Part shown: in pieces, positions 10,843 to 20,330 of the stretch | How positions within the stretch are numbered: the first letter of the stretch is position 1 | Layout of the letters: each line of letters opens with the position of its first letter | NCBI GenBank assembly: GCA_037974335.1 | Contig: CM075760.1 | Coordinates: 69,121,477-69,185,476, forward strand | Direction of reading: 5' to 3' | Length of the DNA stretch: 64,000 nt | Origin: Prionace glauca | Lineage: Eukaryota > Chordata > Chondrichthyes > Carcharhiniformes > Carcharhinidae | Notes under the pieces: generated by a model | Seen by the model: only the letters and a program-made list of their open reading frames with translations | Database searches by the model: none | Told to the model about the DNA's origin: nothing | Translations under genes and position numbers: made by a program

Positions 10843-11096
10843 GAAAACTGTGTTCAGTCTGTCAAATTTTTATAAACTGTTTGATTCTAATTGATCAAAG
10901 GTCAAATTACAACAGTGAAAACATCAATAAAAATTTAAATTAACCTGATGTTCATTTTAAAACTCCCTTTGCCTTTTAACTATTTCTCCCTGACTGTCTC
11001 AAATCACAAAAACTGGGCAATTATTTTTCTGAAAATGAGGACTTCGAATATAACAGATTCAAGGCAGTGTAATGTCCCTAACAGAGGTAGAGTGAA
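10843..11096. repeat. Intron duplication, copy 2
   Basis: Partner of 9475-9720 (see there). The AT-rich DNA between and around (9800-10840) shows no gene, splice-flanked exon or recognisable mobile element. Confidence 0.7.
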
Positions 11097-11159
11097 TTGT
11101 AATTCATGTTTTATTTTAATATGTAACCATTAGTTAACATGAATAAAATGCCCTAACAT

Positions 11160-13200
11160 ATATTTATTTTATTTTCCGAAACTTTTCTGCTTTATCCCTA
11201 CAAGAATATTCAAAGGCAATTTTATTTTCATTTAGCCAGAACTGCTCAGTTTCACTGAGCGTAAACAATGTAAAAACAATTGAGCAACACTAAACAATTT
11301 CACAAATTTTGAGATGCGAAAAGTAATTAATTATCTCGGTATCTAATTTAAAAAAATACTTAGAACGGATAATCTGGTTTCAATTGCATAGAAAAAAAAT
11401 TAATAATCGGATACAAAAATTTCCAAAAAGGAAATTATTCTGCAAAACTCGTATTCCAGTAAATGTGAATTTAATCTGGGATGTACCGATTAATGCAAAG
11501 TGTCTTGTTCAACTGAGCACGGCTGTGAAAACAGCAGGTTATCATTGAAATAGCTTCTGGAATTGTCACAAAATATTTCCAGTCTGGAAAATGTTAATTG
11601 TGTGAAATACACAACAGAACTATTAAAGGGGATTATTGCTAAATTATTAATATAAAATAATCTGTGGTGAATATGGAGTTAAATTACCGATTAATAATTC
11701 TTTGATTTACATTAATTTTACTATTAAACTTGTTCATGGGAAGTTTGTGATTGCAGTAAAGACTTAGTGTCCGAATGAGCGTTGTAAGTCATGACTCACT
11801 TGAATTTGTAAGCGTTATTTAAAATTTATAAAAATGCTGTAATATCTTTTAGGTGTTCTTTCCCCCCAACCTGCTTGTTTTCTCCCTACATGGATTTTCA
11901 AACTCAAAGATTGTTTCTGTTCAACCAGAAAACATCTAAACTCTCAACGGCACCGTTATACACTATTTAAACAACACAGAAATACTGCCACAAAGCCAAA
12001 CCATAGCACAAATTTTAAACATTCACAGTGACTGCACCATAGAATCTCCTCAGCAGAAACACAACAAAACACATCAATGAGGGAATGAATCCGTTTCACA
12101 GAAAAACAGATCAATTATCCATTCAACAGAATCAAATGTAACATTGCAAAATAAATCTCAATATCGAATCTAGCAAACCAGCTCTTAACCAATTATTAAA
12201 CTAAACAGAAATCTAGAATAATAGCAATAGCATTGCGAGGAGGTAGAATTTGTCCAACAAATTAGCGTTGAAACTTTATCACATCTTATTCATATTGGGT
12301 CATATTTCAAACATATTTAAACATTTGGATGGTAAAAGTTCCAGCCATCAAATGCCACCGAGATTAAACATTGCAGATACCCCAAAATCTGAATGCAGTG
12401 ACAAACTATGTTCTGAATGAGTGGAGTAAGCCGATATCACTAAATATTTTAAACATACAAATACAATAAAGCCTGCTTTATTTCTCCCTGCAGTCATGCA
12501 TCAAGCAGTTGCGACCCGCAGAATGTTCATATTCAATCACAAAACGTGTAACAGCTCGGTGTCACTGAGTTCAAACAATGCAGAAACAAAAAATTAATTC
12601 ACAAATTTTACGTATTTAAAGTCACCCAGATTTATAATCTCCTCACCAGAGGAAAAAAAACACGCATCACTGAGAGACTGAACCCCGCTTCATGTAGAAG
12701 CAGCACAAATCTACAAACACTTTCAACAGAATCAAATATAACATTTACAGAAATGTTTAATATAAATTCCAGCCAATTCGCCCAACACCAAACTAATTAA
12801 TGTTTCGAACAAGCAGAAAATATTGCACAGCAGCACCAGCATTGTGAGTGAGTGGAACATTTTCACTGGATAAATATAGAAATTTTAGATTGTTTTAAAT
12901 TTTTGGTCCAAATTTCAAACACTTGTGCAGTAGATGGTACAAACCGCAGCCACTAGATGTCACCGAGATTAAACGCTGCAGAAACGCTGAATTGTTTAAC
13001 AGACATTCGGCTTTCAAAGTAATCCAACCACACAGTAACCTCAACAGATAAACGCAACATCCCAACAATTTGGGATTGAATCCCTCAGCAGTACGTATTG
13101 TCCAGAAAGAGCGGAATTCTAAAACCCCTTCGCAGCAGAATCACAGGAAACATTGTAACAATTCTCAACCGAGAATCCACCAAACTCACATTGATGTTAC
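11160..13200. repeat. Tandem array of ~600-bp units downstream of J (J-C intron)
   Basis: Three diverged units start near 11160, 11850 and 12460, and a partial one near 13020. Shared landmarks are 'tgctt..tttctccct', a 'cactgagttcaaacaatgcagaaaca'-like block, 'atcaatgagggaatgaatcc', 'caacagaatcaaatgtaacatt' and 'ccaccgagattaaac.ttgcag'. Units 2 and 3 are the most alike. It is noncoding and ends about 80 bp from the J exon. Confidence 0.7.
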
Positions 13201-13280
13201 CATATGGATTATTAGTATAGATAAAAACATAAAACAAAGACACATGTAAACCAGTTACTCAATAAGTGGATGGTTCTTAC

Positions 13281-13328
13281 CTGTCGTCACCGTCACCATG
13301 GTCCCTTGTCCCCAGTAGTCGAAGTAGT
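13281..13328 (-). CDS. IGHJ: Heavy-chain joining segment (JH)
   Basis: A 48-bp germline J segment coding YFDYWGQGTMVTVTT plus one phase-1 base, with the invariant WGxG motif of heavy-chain J regions. It is bounded on its 5' side by a 23-spacer recombination signal and on its 3' side by the splice donor ACAG|GTAAGA. The phase-1 end joins C-mu1 in frame, giving an Ala codon at the junction. It is the only J seen. It lies 391 bp downstream of D2, the usual close spacing in shark clusters. It is unrearranged. Confidence 0.95.
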
Positions 13329-13367
13329 CACAGTGTCACATTCCGTAGGCTGTGTCATACAATAACC
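13329..13367 (-). other. J recombination signal, 23-bp spacer
   Basis: Heptamer CACTGTG (13329-13335 on the reverse strand, consensus), spacer 13336-13358 (23 bp), nonamer GGTTATTGT (13359-13367; one change from GGTTTTTGT). By the 12/23 rule it can pair with the 12-spacer signal 3' of D2. Confidence 0.93.
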
Positions 13368-13691
13368 GTCCCTGCACAAAATAGAGACAAAATCACCATT
13401 ATTTTAAATATTCACAAACCCAAGGAAAAGCAAAATCAATTAATGTTCATTAAATTATAATTGTATTTCTGGATATCATTTGACATTCATAAATGACCTA
13501 AAGTTTTATATTTCACAGAGTTACAGGTGAACATGTTGTTGAAAACACACATCGATAATTGAGTAATTATCAAGATTTTCCATGTTTATTCTTGTCATGT
13601 GGTCAGTGCTGGACATAAATAATACTGTACTGTGATTACAGTTGGGATTTAAAAGTGACACTAATCCAGTTTCAGTCAATCAGTGCTGAGG

Positions 13692-13719
13692 GTTTTTTGT
13701 ATTGACAGTAACTGCTGTG
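13692..13719 (-). other. D2 3' recombination signal, 12-bp spacer
   Basis: Sense order: heptamer CACAGCA (13713-13719), 12-bp spacer (13701-13712), nonamer ACAAAAAAC (13692-13700). The heptamer departs from CACAGTG at two positions, the weakest heptamer in the cluster, but its first three CAC bases are kept. It is compatible with the 23-spacer J signal. Confidence 0.88.
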
Positions 13720-13731
13720 CCATCCAGGTAT
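13720..13731 (-). CDS. IGHD: Heavy-chain diversity segment D2
   Basis: A 12-bp coding segment, sense ATACCTGGATGG, between two 12-spacer recombination signals. All three frames are open. Its place between D1 and J and its 12/12 signals match the known organisation of shark IgM clusters (V, D1, D2, J each about 350-400 bp apart). Confidence 0.9.
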
Positions 13732-13759
13732 CACAGTGAGACACAGCATGACAAATACT
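13732..13759 (-). other. D2 5' recombination signal, 12-bp spacer
   Basis: Sense order: nonamer AGTATTTGT (13751-13759), 12-bp spacer (13739-13750), heptamer CACTGTG (13732-13738, consensus). It can pair with the 22/23-type signal of D1 or directly with that of V. Confidence 0.9.
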
Positions 13760-14068
13760 GAGGCGGACTGTTAACTGTAAAATACAGACAGTTAATTTCA
13801 CTGCTATTTCAAAAGCCTGTTTCCAGCTCGTTAAGGGTGACTCAGTGAGATATTTCAATTTTTACTGGTCATGATATTGATAAAGGGGGTTAGAAACTTT
13901 TACACTCTCTGTGAACATTCAGCGTGTAAATCAATAACAATAACATTGAAGCATTTTACATCTTAAAAAGAAACAATGTTGTTTCTCAGTATTATTCTGT
14001 TGAACCCTCATTTACTTTGGCATTCGGCAATGGCATTGGTCACAAATTTAAGCAACGTCCTTTTCTGA

Positions 14069-14106
14069 GGTTTTTGTATGAGGATGGCGCTTTTCTCAGC
14101 ACTGTG
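14069..14106 (-). other. D1 3' recombination signal, 22-bp spacer
   Basis: Sense order: heptamer CACAGTG (14100-14106, consensus), spacer 14078-14099 (22 bp), nonamer ACAAAAACC (14069-14077, consensus). The spacer is one base short of 23, a common tolerated length. It pairs with the 12-spacer signal 5' of D2 but not with the 23-spacer J signal, which enforces D1-D2 joining. Confidence 0.93.
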
Positions 14107-14121
14107 ACTCCCATAGTATCT
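14107..14121 (-). CDS. IGHD: Heavy-chain diversity segment D1
   Basis: A 15-bp coding segment, sense AGATACTATGGGAGT, flanked by consensus heptamers on both sides: a 12-spacer signal 5' and a 22-spacer signal 3'. One frame gives RYYGS, a Tyr/Gly-rich CDR3 core usual for D segments; all three frames are open. It lies about 400 bp downstream of V. Confidence 0.93.
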
Positions 14122-14149
14122 CACAGTGACACACACCCATACAAAAACT
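14122..14149 (-). other. D1 5' recombination signal, 12-bp spacer
   Basis: Sense order: nonamer AGTTTTTGT (14141-14149), 12-bp spacer (14129-14140), heptamer CACTGTG (14122-14128). It is compatible with the 23-spacer signal of V. Confidence 0.93.
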
Positions 14150-14495
14150 GCACTCACTCTGTTCAGTACTGCTGTTCAATATTCACTTTAAATGGACCAT
14201 TAGTTTTGCTCTAATGTAAAATGTAGGCAAATGTTTATACAACACAATCTATCAGAAATATTAACAAGAGTAATATATCGTGTGTGGTACTTGCTGAAAC
14301 TACAATGAATATAAAGTCAGTGAAAAGCTCACCAGTTATATGGGTGAGTTTGGGAAGATTTACTGTTAAATGCTTTCTGTGTTACTTTTTTAAAACACGA
14401 TTATAGTTTGGTTGTGACCAGCCTCGATCATATTGCATTTAAAACAGATACTGACCTTCAGGTTAAGATGGAAGTTGCGGAATCCCCTCTCGGGC

Positions 14496-14534
14496 TGTTC
14501 TTGTCCGGGTGCAGCCCTGGATCCTCTCGCTGTG
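14496..14534 (-). other. V recombination signal, 23-bp spacer
   Basis: Sense order: heptamer CACAGCG (14528-14534), spacer 14505-14527 (23 bp), nonamer ACAAGAACA (14496-14504). It starts three bases after the codons for Cys-Ala-Arg, so the segment is in germline form. Confidence 0.93.
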
Positions 14535-14839
14535 TTGTCTTGCACAGTAATAGATGGCCGTGTCTTCAATCTTCAGGCTCCTCATGTCCAAAGAGAAGAT
14601 GTTGTTTGAAGTGTCTTTGGACGCAGTAAATCGACCCTTAATTGATGGGGCGTAGTTGTTGTTGGATGAACTATAGTAATAAAGCAGCCACTCCAGGCCC
14701 TGTCCGGGAACCTGCCGGATCCAACCCATCCAGGTATTGCTAAGATCGAACCCGCTGGTTTTACAGGTCAGTTTCAGGGAGCCTCCGGGAGCCTCGGTCG
14801 CTGCCTCTGGCTGGGTCAACACAATCTCCGACTGGACAC
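14535..14839 (-). CDS. IGHV: Heavy-chain variable segment (VH) exon 2, germline
   Basis: A 305-bp exon encoding the last leader residues (GVQS) and the mature variable domain beginning [17 protein letters not shown]. Acceptor TTTTTACAG at 14840-14841; splicing to the leader exon is in frame. Framework marks are [11 protein letters not shown] (Cys 23), [16 protein letters not shown] (Trp and FR2), KGRFTASKD, the [11 protein letters not shown] tail of FR3 (second Cys) and CAR. CDR1 is about LSNTWMG and CDR2 is about [10 protein letters not shown]. The frame is open over all 101 codons and ends at an intact 23-spacer signal, so the segment looks functional. It forms the antigen-binding domain of IgM once joined to D1, D2 and J. 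The open frame continues past the exon into the signal DNA, which is not coding. Confidence 0.96.
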
Positions 14840-14972
14840 CTGTAAAAATAGATCAAAAACACCGGGGATTAATCTTAGTGAAATGATTGCTGACTCTGGA
14901 ACATTCCAGAGAGACACTAACACTGAGACAGTAACAGTGAGAGACTTGAACAATAATAAAAAAAATACTCAC

Positions 14973-15018
14973 CAGATAAGAAAGTCAGCAACAAACTGAG
15001 AGAAATGGCCGACCTCAT
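14973..15018 (-). CDS. IGHV: Heavy-chain leader exon (signal peptide)
   Basis: A 46-bp exon reading MRSAISLSLLLTFLS plus one base, a short hydrophobic signal peptide. The ATG is at 15016-15018 and the donor is CTG|GTGAGT at 14973/14972, phase 1, joined across a 133-bp intron to V. It is too short to appear as an open reading frame of its own. It directs the heavy chain to the endoplasmic reticulum. Confidence 0.94.
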
Positions 15019-15105
15019 CTTTCTGGTGATTTGGGGGAAATGGTTGTGTCAGGAACTCAGTGAACAAACCAGCTCCCGGACTGTTGGATTCCGGTCCCAG
15101 TGAGC

Positions 15106-15119
15106 GGTATTTAAATACC
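15106..15119 (-). promoter_or_regulatory. TATA-like element of the V promoter
   Basis: The perfect 14-bp palindrome GGTATTTAAATACC lies about 90 bp upstream of the leader ATG, and its centre is a TATA-like TATTTAAATA. No ATGCAAAT octamer or its complement is seen in the next 200 bp upstream. Promoter role is inferred from position and composition. Confidence 0.65.
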
Positions 15120-16068
15120 CGGCAGAAGGGGGCGGCTTTCCAGGCGCCGCCTGTTGATCCACGTCCCACCTTCCACACCCCCAACAGAATGGACTCGGAG
15201 ATTTACAATAGATTAATATTAAAATGGGCATTTTATCTGTATCGGGATATTTGTTTGGCTGAAATGTTCATTGTATTGTCCCCATTATTTCTGATGGTGA
15301 TGTTACAGTTCATCATCTCTTTACTTTTAAAATAACTCATTCCATTGTAAATATGGTGATTTTATTATCACACCCCCAACAAGAAAATAAATCTAAAAAT
15401 GATGAAATAACATTTTGGAACATTAGACAATTTTACAACAATTCCGTGTCTCTGCCACATTACAATAATAAAGCACATTTTATCAGAAGAAATACCATCG
15501 ATTTCTGTAACTAAATGTATAGAATATACAAAGTGATTCTATTTACAGTTTGGTGGCTATCACTGTACAAGTTGGGTTTGGAGATGAGAAGAAACTCTCA
15601 CACAATACAATGTTTCTCCTTATATTTGTCAAACTGTCCCAATCTCGAAGACAGGCCTTCGAAAATAATGAGAATCCCAACCTCCTGGTAATTAAATAGT
15701 GAGTTGACAGAGAAACATAAAATTAAATTGATTTTTTGATGGAGAAGTTAATGAATCGGAACGGACGCTGAGATCATTAAAGTTCTCCTTCAGCATCCAG
15801 GTCATTGCAACTCACTCTATTGGTTCCCGTCTGTGTAACATACACTGGTATTGGGAATACAGGATATCAGAGCTTTGCGGCACATTGCACAATATCACAA
15901 GAATAAATGTTTTATCTTCCATTGAATCAGGTTATGAACTGATCATTTCTCCATTCATTGGCAGCTATGAGAGGAACTTTTCAATAACAGAAATTAGATT
16001 ATACTGTACAATAGAACACGGTGCTAATCAGGTACAAGACACGCTGCTGTTTCAATGTGATACAGAAA

Positions 16069-16242
16069 TTTCAGAATATTCCAGGAATCCCCGGTGTTCA
16101 TGTCAGTTTTATGATGTTGTTTTAATATTATTTCATGTCATTGCATCGATTTTACTTCACTGGGGAACTGGGTCCATCAACATCTCTCTCTCTCATTTCA
16201 TGAAGTGATTAATAAACAGACTTTAATTATTGGAATGAAATT
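16069..16242 (+). repeat. Inverted-repeat arm A
   Basis: About 174 bp, whose reverse complement occurs at 18293-18470 with few differences. It starts TTTCAGAATATTCCAGGAAT and ends TAATTATTGGAATGAAATT. The arms enclose about 2.05 kb. Confidence 0.85.
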
Positions 16243-16864
16243 TACTCGGAAACTATAGAAATGAAAAAAAATGATCCGGTCACTTTATTGTTTGACATAG
16301 TATTTACTCAGGTAATGAACAGGACACTGAATGAAAATATTTGATTGGAATGATTGCGATTTAAATTGTGGGAATGAAACATTTACTGTTTAAATGTCTG
16401 AATCCCATGTTGTCCATTGAGCTTCACGCTAATCTGTTCCACACAGTGTTTGGCAGCAATCCAGGCTGCTGTCAAATGCTCAAAGTTATTGACAGGAAAA
16501 ATCTGGGGCTGTTTGTGCAATAGATCAAAGATCAGTTTCATCAGCACTGACCGCTTGGCTACAAGCCAACTTAAAACCCTGCATGTTATCAGTAAGGTCT
16601 ATTTATAAGCAAATCTACCCAGCAACAGTACTGGAGGCACTTGAATTTTTGGAAGTTATAAATCTAGATGATGTTTTCCCATCTCTAAAGAAAGGATTAT
16701 TTTCCACCTTCTCTGGCACCCAATTAACAACAATGATGATTTTTCCAACACATCAGGATATTGTGATGGACGGACAGAAATAATCACAGGCAGACTGAAA
16801 AATGGCTCAGAGAGATGATACATGCTGTTATATTTGAGCATGCACATTTATATTTTATCTCCTT

Positions 16865-17190
16865 TTATCTTTCCGTGGGATGTTTGTTTGGAAAGACCAA
16901 CACTCTTTGCCTGTCCCAAATTCCCTTAAATTGACTGGTTTTCTTGGACACTTCTGTAGATATTAAAGAGTCAGCTATTTTGCTTTCAGTCTGCAGTTAT
17001 ATCCTTGTGAGACAATGTAGGGATGGCAGATTTCCTCCGTTGGGGAATCAGAGCGGTTCCAATGATCGCAATTAGTATCCATTCCAGATTTATCAATAGA
17101 ATTCAAAATCTACCTGCGGGAACGGCCCGACTTAAATCCCCGTCCTCACATCATTGCCCTGGACCTCTGGATCACTGGATCAATTAAAAT
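16865..17190 (-). mobile_element. tRNA-derived SINE (family 2)
   Basis: Shows 'ctgg...ggcagatttcctccgttggggaatcagagcgg' and a degenerate tRNA-like head (minus strand) near 17120-17190. The copy at 26118-26400 sits at the same place in the paralogous block. Confidence 0.6.
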
Positions 17191-17768
17191 AATTGATGTC
17201 ACCATCTACACAAACAATAAATGTATGACTGTGTTGACACAGGAATGAATGGCATTTGATTGACTGATGGATAAATGACTGTTGGATGCCTGAATATTTT
17301 GATTGAGGAAATAGTGAACGGACTGGTGGATTCATTGATAAATGGTGCTGAATGATGTTGTTCTATATTTCCATATTTGTGTTTGACTACTTCATAAATT
17401 GAAACAACTCCTTTATTCAATGTGTGCCCATCTCATACCTTCAATCCTTCCAGAGTGTCTGGGTGAAATACATTTCTCGGGAGTTAGCAAGCTGATCCTC
17501 TTGAAGAGTAGGGGGAGATTTTCCTGCAGTTCGGATGGTTCATTTCTCTGCTGATGCTGAATCTTCAAATCCAGGACAGAAAGAGAGAGCATGATATGGT
17601 TGAGGAGGAATGATTGTATTATATAAAATACTGGCTCTTTCATACACAACAAATTAATCAACAAACCCTCACCCAAATTAGTGAAGGCAACAGGGTGAAA
17701 AGTAAATAAGGTGGCAACAGAAATATTTGTGAAACTCACTGGAAAACTACAAGTGTCACTTGTAGGCT

Positions 17769-18197
17769 TGTACTAGGCTTGTACTCGTTGGAGTTTAGAA
17801 GAATGAGGAGAGATCTCATTGAGACGTATGAGATGATGAATGGGATGGATAGGATAAAGGTGGAGAGACTCTTCCAGCTCAGAAAGGACAGTAGGACACC
17901 CTCAAGATAAAGGGGGGAGGGCGGTTTCCAGCGGAGTTGAGGAAGAATTTCTTCAGTCAAAGGGTGGTGAATCTCTGTAATTCTCAGCCCGTTGAAGTGG
18001 TGGAGGCTGCCTCGCTAAATATTTTTAAGACGCGGGTTGATGGGTTTTTGATAAGCGAGGGGATTAAGGGTTATGGGGAGAGGGTGGGAAGGTGGAACTG
18101 AGCCACGACAGATCAGCCATGATCTTATTGAATGGCGGGGCAGGCTCGAAGGGCCAGATGGCCTACTCCTGCTCCTATTTCTTATGTTCTTATGTCA
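17769..18197 (+). mobile_element. CR1-like LINE, 5'-truncated
   Basis: The last third of the RT frame (YSLEFRRM.GDLIETY onward, now interrupted) followed by the 3' UTR 'ctgagccacgacagatcagccatgatcttattgaatggcgg...' and TTCTTATG terminal repeats ending near 18197. It is close in sequence to the copies at 27.5 and 53.5 kb. Confidence 0.9.
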
Positions 18198-18292
18198 CAT
18201 TATTTCCCAAAACAATGTAATACTGAATCGGAATTTAAAGATTCAGTAACTTCACATGAAGTACAGGTTGTTTCATTTATATCATCACTTTG

Positions 18293-18470
18293 AATTTCAT
18301 TCCAATAATTAAAGTCTGTTTATTAATCACTTCATGAAATGCGAGAGAGAGAGAGATGTTGTTGGGCCCAGTTCCCCAGTGAAGTAAAATCGGTGTAATG
18401 ACATGACATAATATTAAAACAACATCATAAAACTGACATGAACACCGGGGATTCCTGGAATATTCTGAAA
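18293..18470 (-). repeat. Inverted-repeat arm B
   Basis: Reverse-complement partner of 16069-16242, with a two-base expansion in the CT run. It lies about 100 bp beyond the CR1 insertion. Confidence 0.85.
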
Positions 18471-18724
18471 GTTCTGCACGCTATTGTCAGGGAAGTTGCA
18501 TAAATTACCTGTGAGATGGGAATAACAGAAATAATAGATACTATTTCGAGACACACACACAAGCTGCATCAATTCACAGAGTGATCCCAAATATCATAAC
18601 AAACTTCTTCATCCTAAACTAATCAACATCTCAATCACGAACTATATCCTAAAAAAATCCTAATCCCTATCCACCCACATCATTTCTCAATGTCATCACT
18701 CTCTTCAATTTCCTACAAATAACA

Positions 18725-18860
18725 AAAAAAAATCACACTGACTCGAAACGTTGGCTCTATTCTCTCGCCACACGTGCTATCAGACCCGTTGAGTTTTTCC
18801 AACATTCATTATTTTTGTTTCAGTTTCCAGAATCTGCAGTATTTTGCTTTTATCAAACTG
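18725..18860 (-). repeat. Interspersed repeat A
   Basis: 'actcgaaacgttggctct...cagacccgttgagtttttcc...tccagaatctgcagtattttgc'. The same element is at 22740-22830 (minus), 23097-23238, 35800-35870 and 51105-51235 (plus). Class unknown. Confidence 0.6.
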
Positions 18861-18919
18861 ATGATCATAATTGGTGAACTAATTGTTTATCTGTATGAAT
18901 TGATGATAACTGGGAAATT

Positions 18920-19135
18920 GGAACAACCTCGCCTGAAAATTCCTCTCCAAGACACTCACAAACATCACTTGGACCACTCCTTTACTTACGCTGCGTCGGA
19001 GTCCAGGAACACCCTCCCTAAGAGCACGGTCGGTGTACCTACACTGCAGGTTCTGCAGCAATTGAATAAGGCGGTTCACCACCAGCTTACCGAATGCAAT
19101 TAGCAATGGGGAATAAATGGGGGCCGAGGCAACGT
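18920..19135 (+). mobile_element. LINE family B 3'-end fragment
   Basis: The encoded peptide ends in an '..SRNTLPKSTVGVPTLQVLQQLNKAVHHQL' arrangement in pieces, the C-terminal tail of a LINE RT ('WNSLPNSTVG' type), followed by the 3' end 'ttagcaatggggaataaatg'. It is 5'-truncated. Confidence 0.6.
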
Positions 19136-19989
19136 CGCTTTCTTATCACAGAGTAATTGTAAATATATTCCTCATTATATATGAATGAGATCTGGTGAAT
19201 GAAATTATTAAATTGCAAATGGATGGTAATTGGTGAAAATAATTACGATCTTTCTGAACTTTTTTTTATATTCTCCTTATTCGTATCATTAATTACTCAG
19301 CACTGTCTCAGTTCATGTCTAAGAAGTTGCTATATCAGTAAAACTGTGCGAGATACTGCCTCAGTTTTATTCTCCTTGACAATGTTATTTTTAAAACTGT
19401 TTCTTTCACGGGATATGGGTCTCATTGGAATTTGGCATTTGACCATCCCCACATGGCACTTGGCACTAACACATTACTATTTTCTTGAACCAGGCCCCTG
19501 TTTATCTTAAAATACAGCCTGGCTCTGTTAATACTCTGCTAGACCAGAGCTCAGTTTACATTGCACACGGCATTCTCTCTGGTTATGTAATATTTGATAC
19601 TCACCCTATATATATTTCACTGTGGCAATTTTGTTCCTGCACTAACTATGCCTCTCTTTGAATTAGGTTTGTTTTACTTCACGATTTTGTGAGAAGAAGA
19701 GATAATATGTTGGGATAAAAAAGATTGTTATCAGGCAAGATCCAGAAACAGGCAGTATTGGATCACCAGTATTTTATTGTGCTGTAATTTTCTTTGTTTT
19801 TTTGTTCTTCATTGACAGTGAATGCTACACAGGACTTGATATCCACTTTCATTGCAGCCAGCAGAAGTAGATTTCAGATTTCTTTTCCAGTGTCCAAAAC
19901 CTCACACGGTTTGTCCTTGCAGAAGGATGCAGAGAATTGTGTTCTCCCAGCCACTTTAATCATTACTGGCATTGACCAGTGCAGTAAAA
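19136..19989. other. Intergenic stretch without a recognised gene
   Basis: AT-rich. Apart from a possible short SINE scrap near 19400-19440 I see no exon, RNA gene or clear repeat. Confidence 0.5.
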
Positions 19990-20330
19990 ACTGAGTAAAA
20001 ACTAATACAATATAAACGCGGATATGGAGAATTGCAGAAATAAGATTGCATCGACTTTGATACAAACAGAGAGAGATCTAAATTAATATAAACAGAGACA
20101 ATGTCTCGTTTAATATAAACAGAAACATAGTGACATACAATATAAGCAGGGACAGCGTCTAATTTAGTACAGACAGATAATATATCCAATTTACTATGTG
20201 CAAAGACAGACAACATAACATTCTACATGCAAGATAGAATGAGTTAGGGTCCAGTGGAAAATAAACGAAGGCATGGCTCATAATACGAGCTGACACAGGG
20301 TAAATTTACTGTAATATAAAGATACTGGTT
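19990..20330. repeat. Degenerate ~30-bp tandem repeat
   Basis: Repeated 'aatataaacagagacaatgtct'-like units (taatataaacagaaacatag, acaatataagcagggacagcg, gtacagacagataatatatcc). A relative of this repeat fills 41930-42600, and reverse-orientation forms occur around 32.1, 34.2-35.1 and 36.1 kb. Confidence 0.6.

Larger units (their letters stand above)
15470..17190. repeat. 5' flank of the intact IgM cluster, paralogous block 1
   Basis: Collinear with 24085-26400. Shared landmarks include 'atcgatttctgtaactaa', 'ggtggctatcactgtacaagttggg', 'acaatatcacaagaataaatgtttt', 'cattggcagctatgagag', 'ttggcagcaatccaggctgct', 'caagccaactt' and 'tctatttataagcaaatct'. A family-2 SINE at the far end is also shared, so it predates the duplication. 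No coding exon is seen. Confidence 0.8.
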
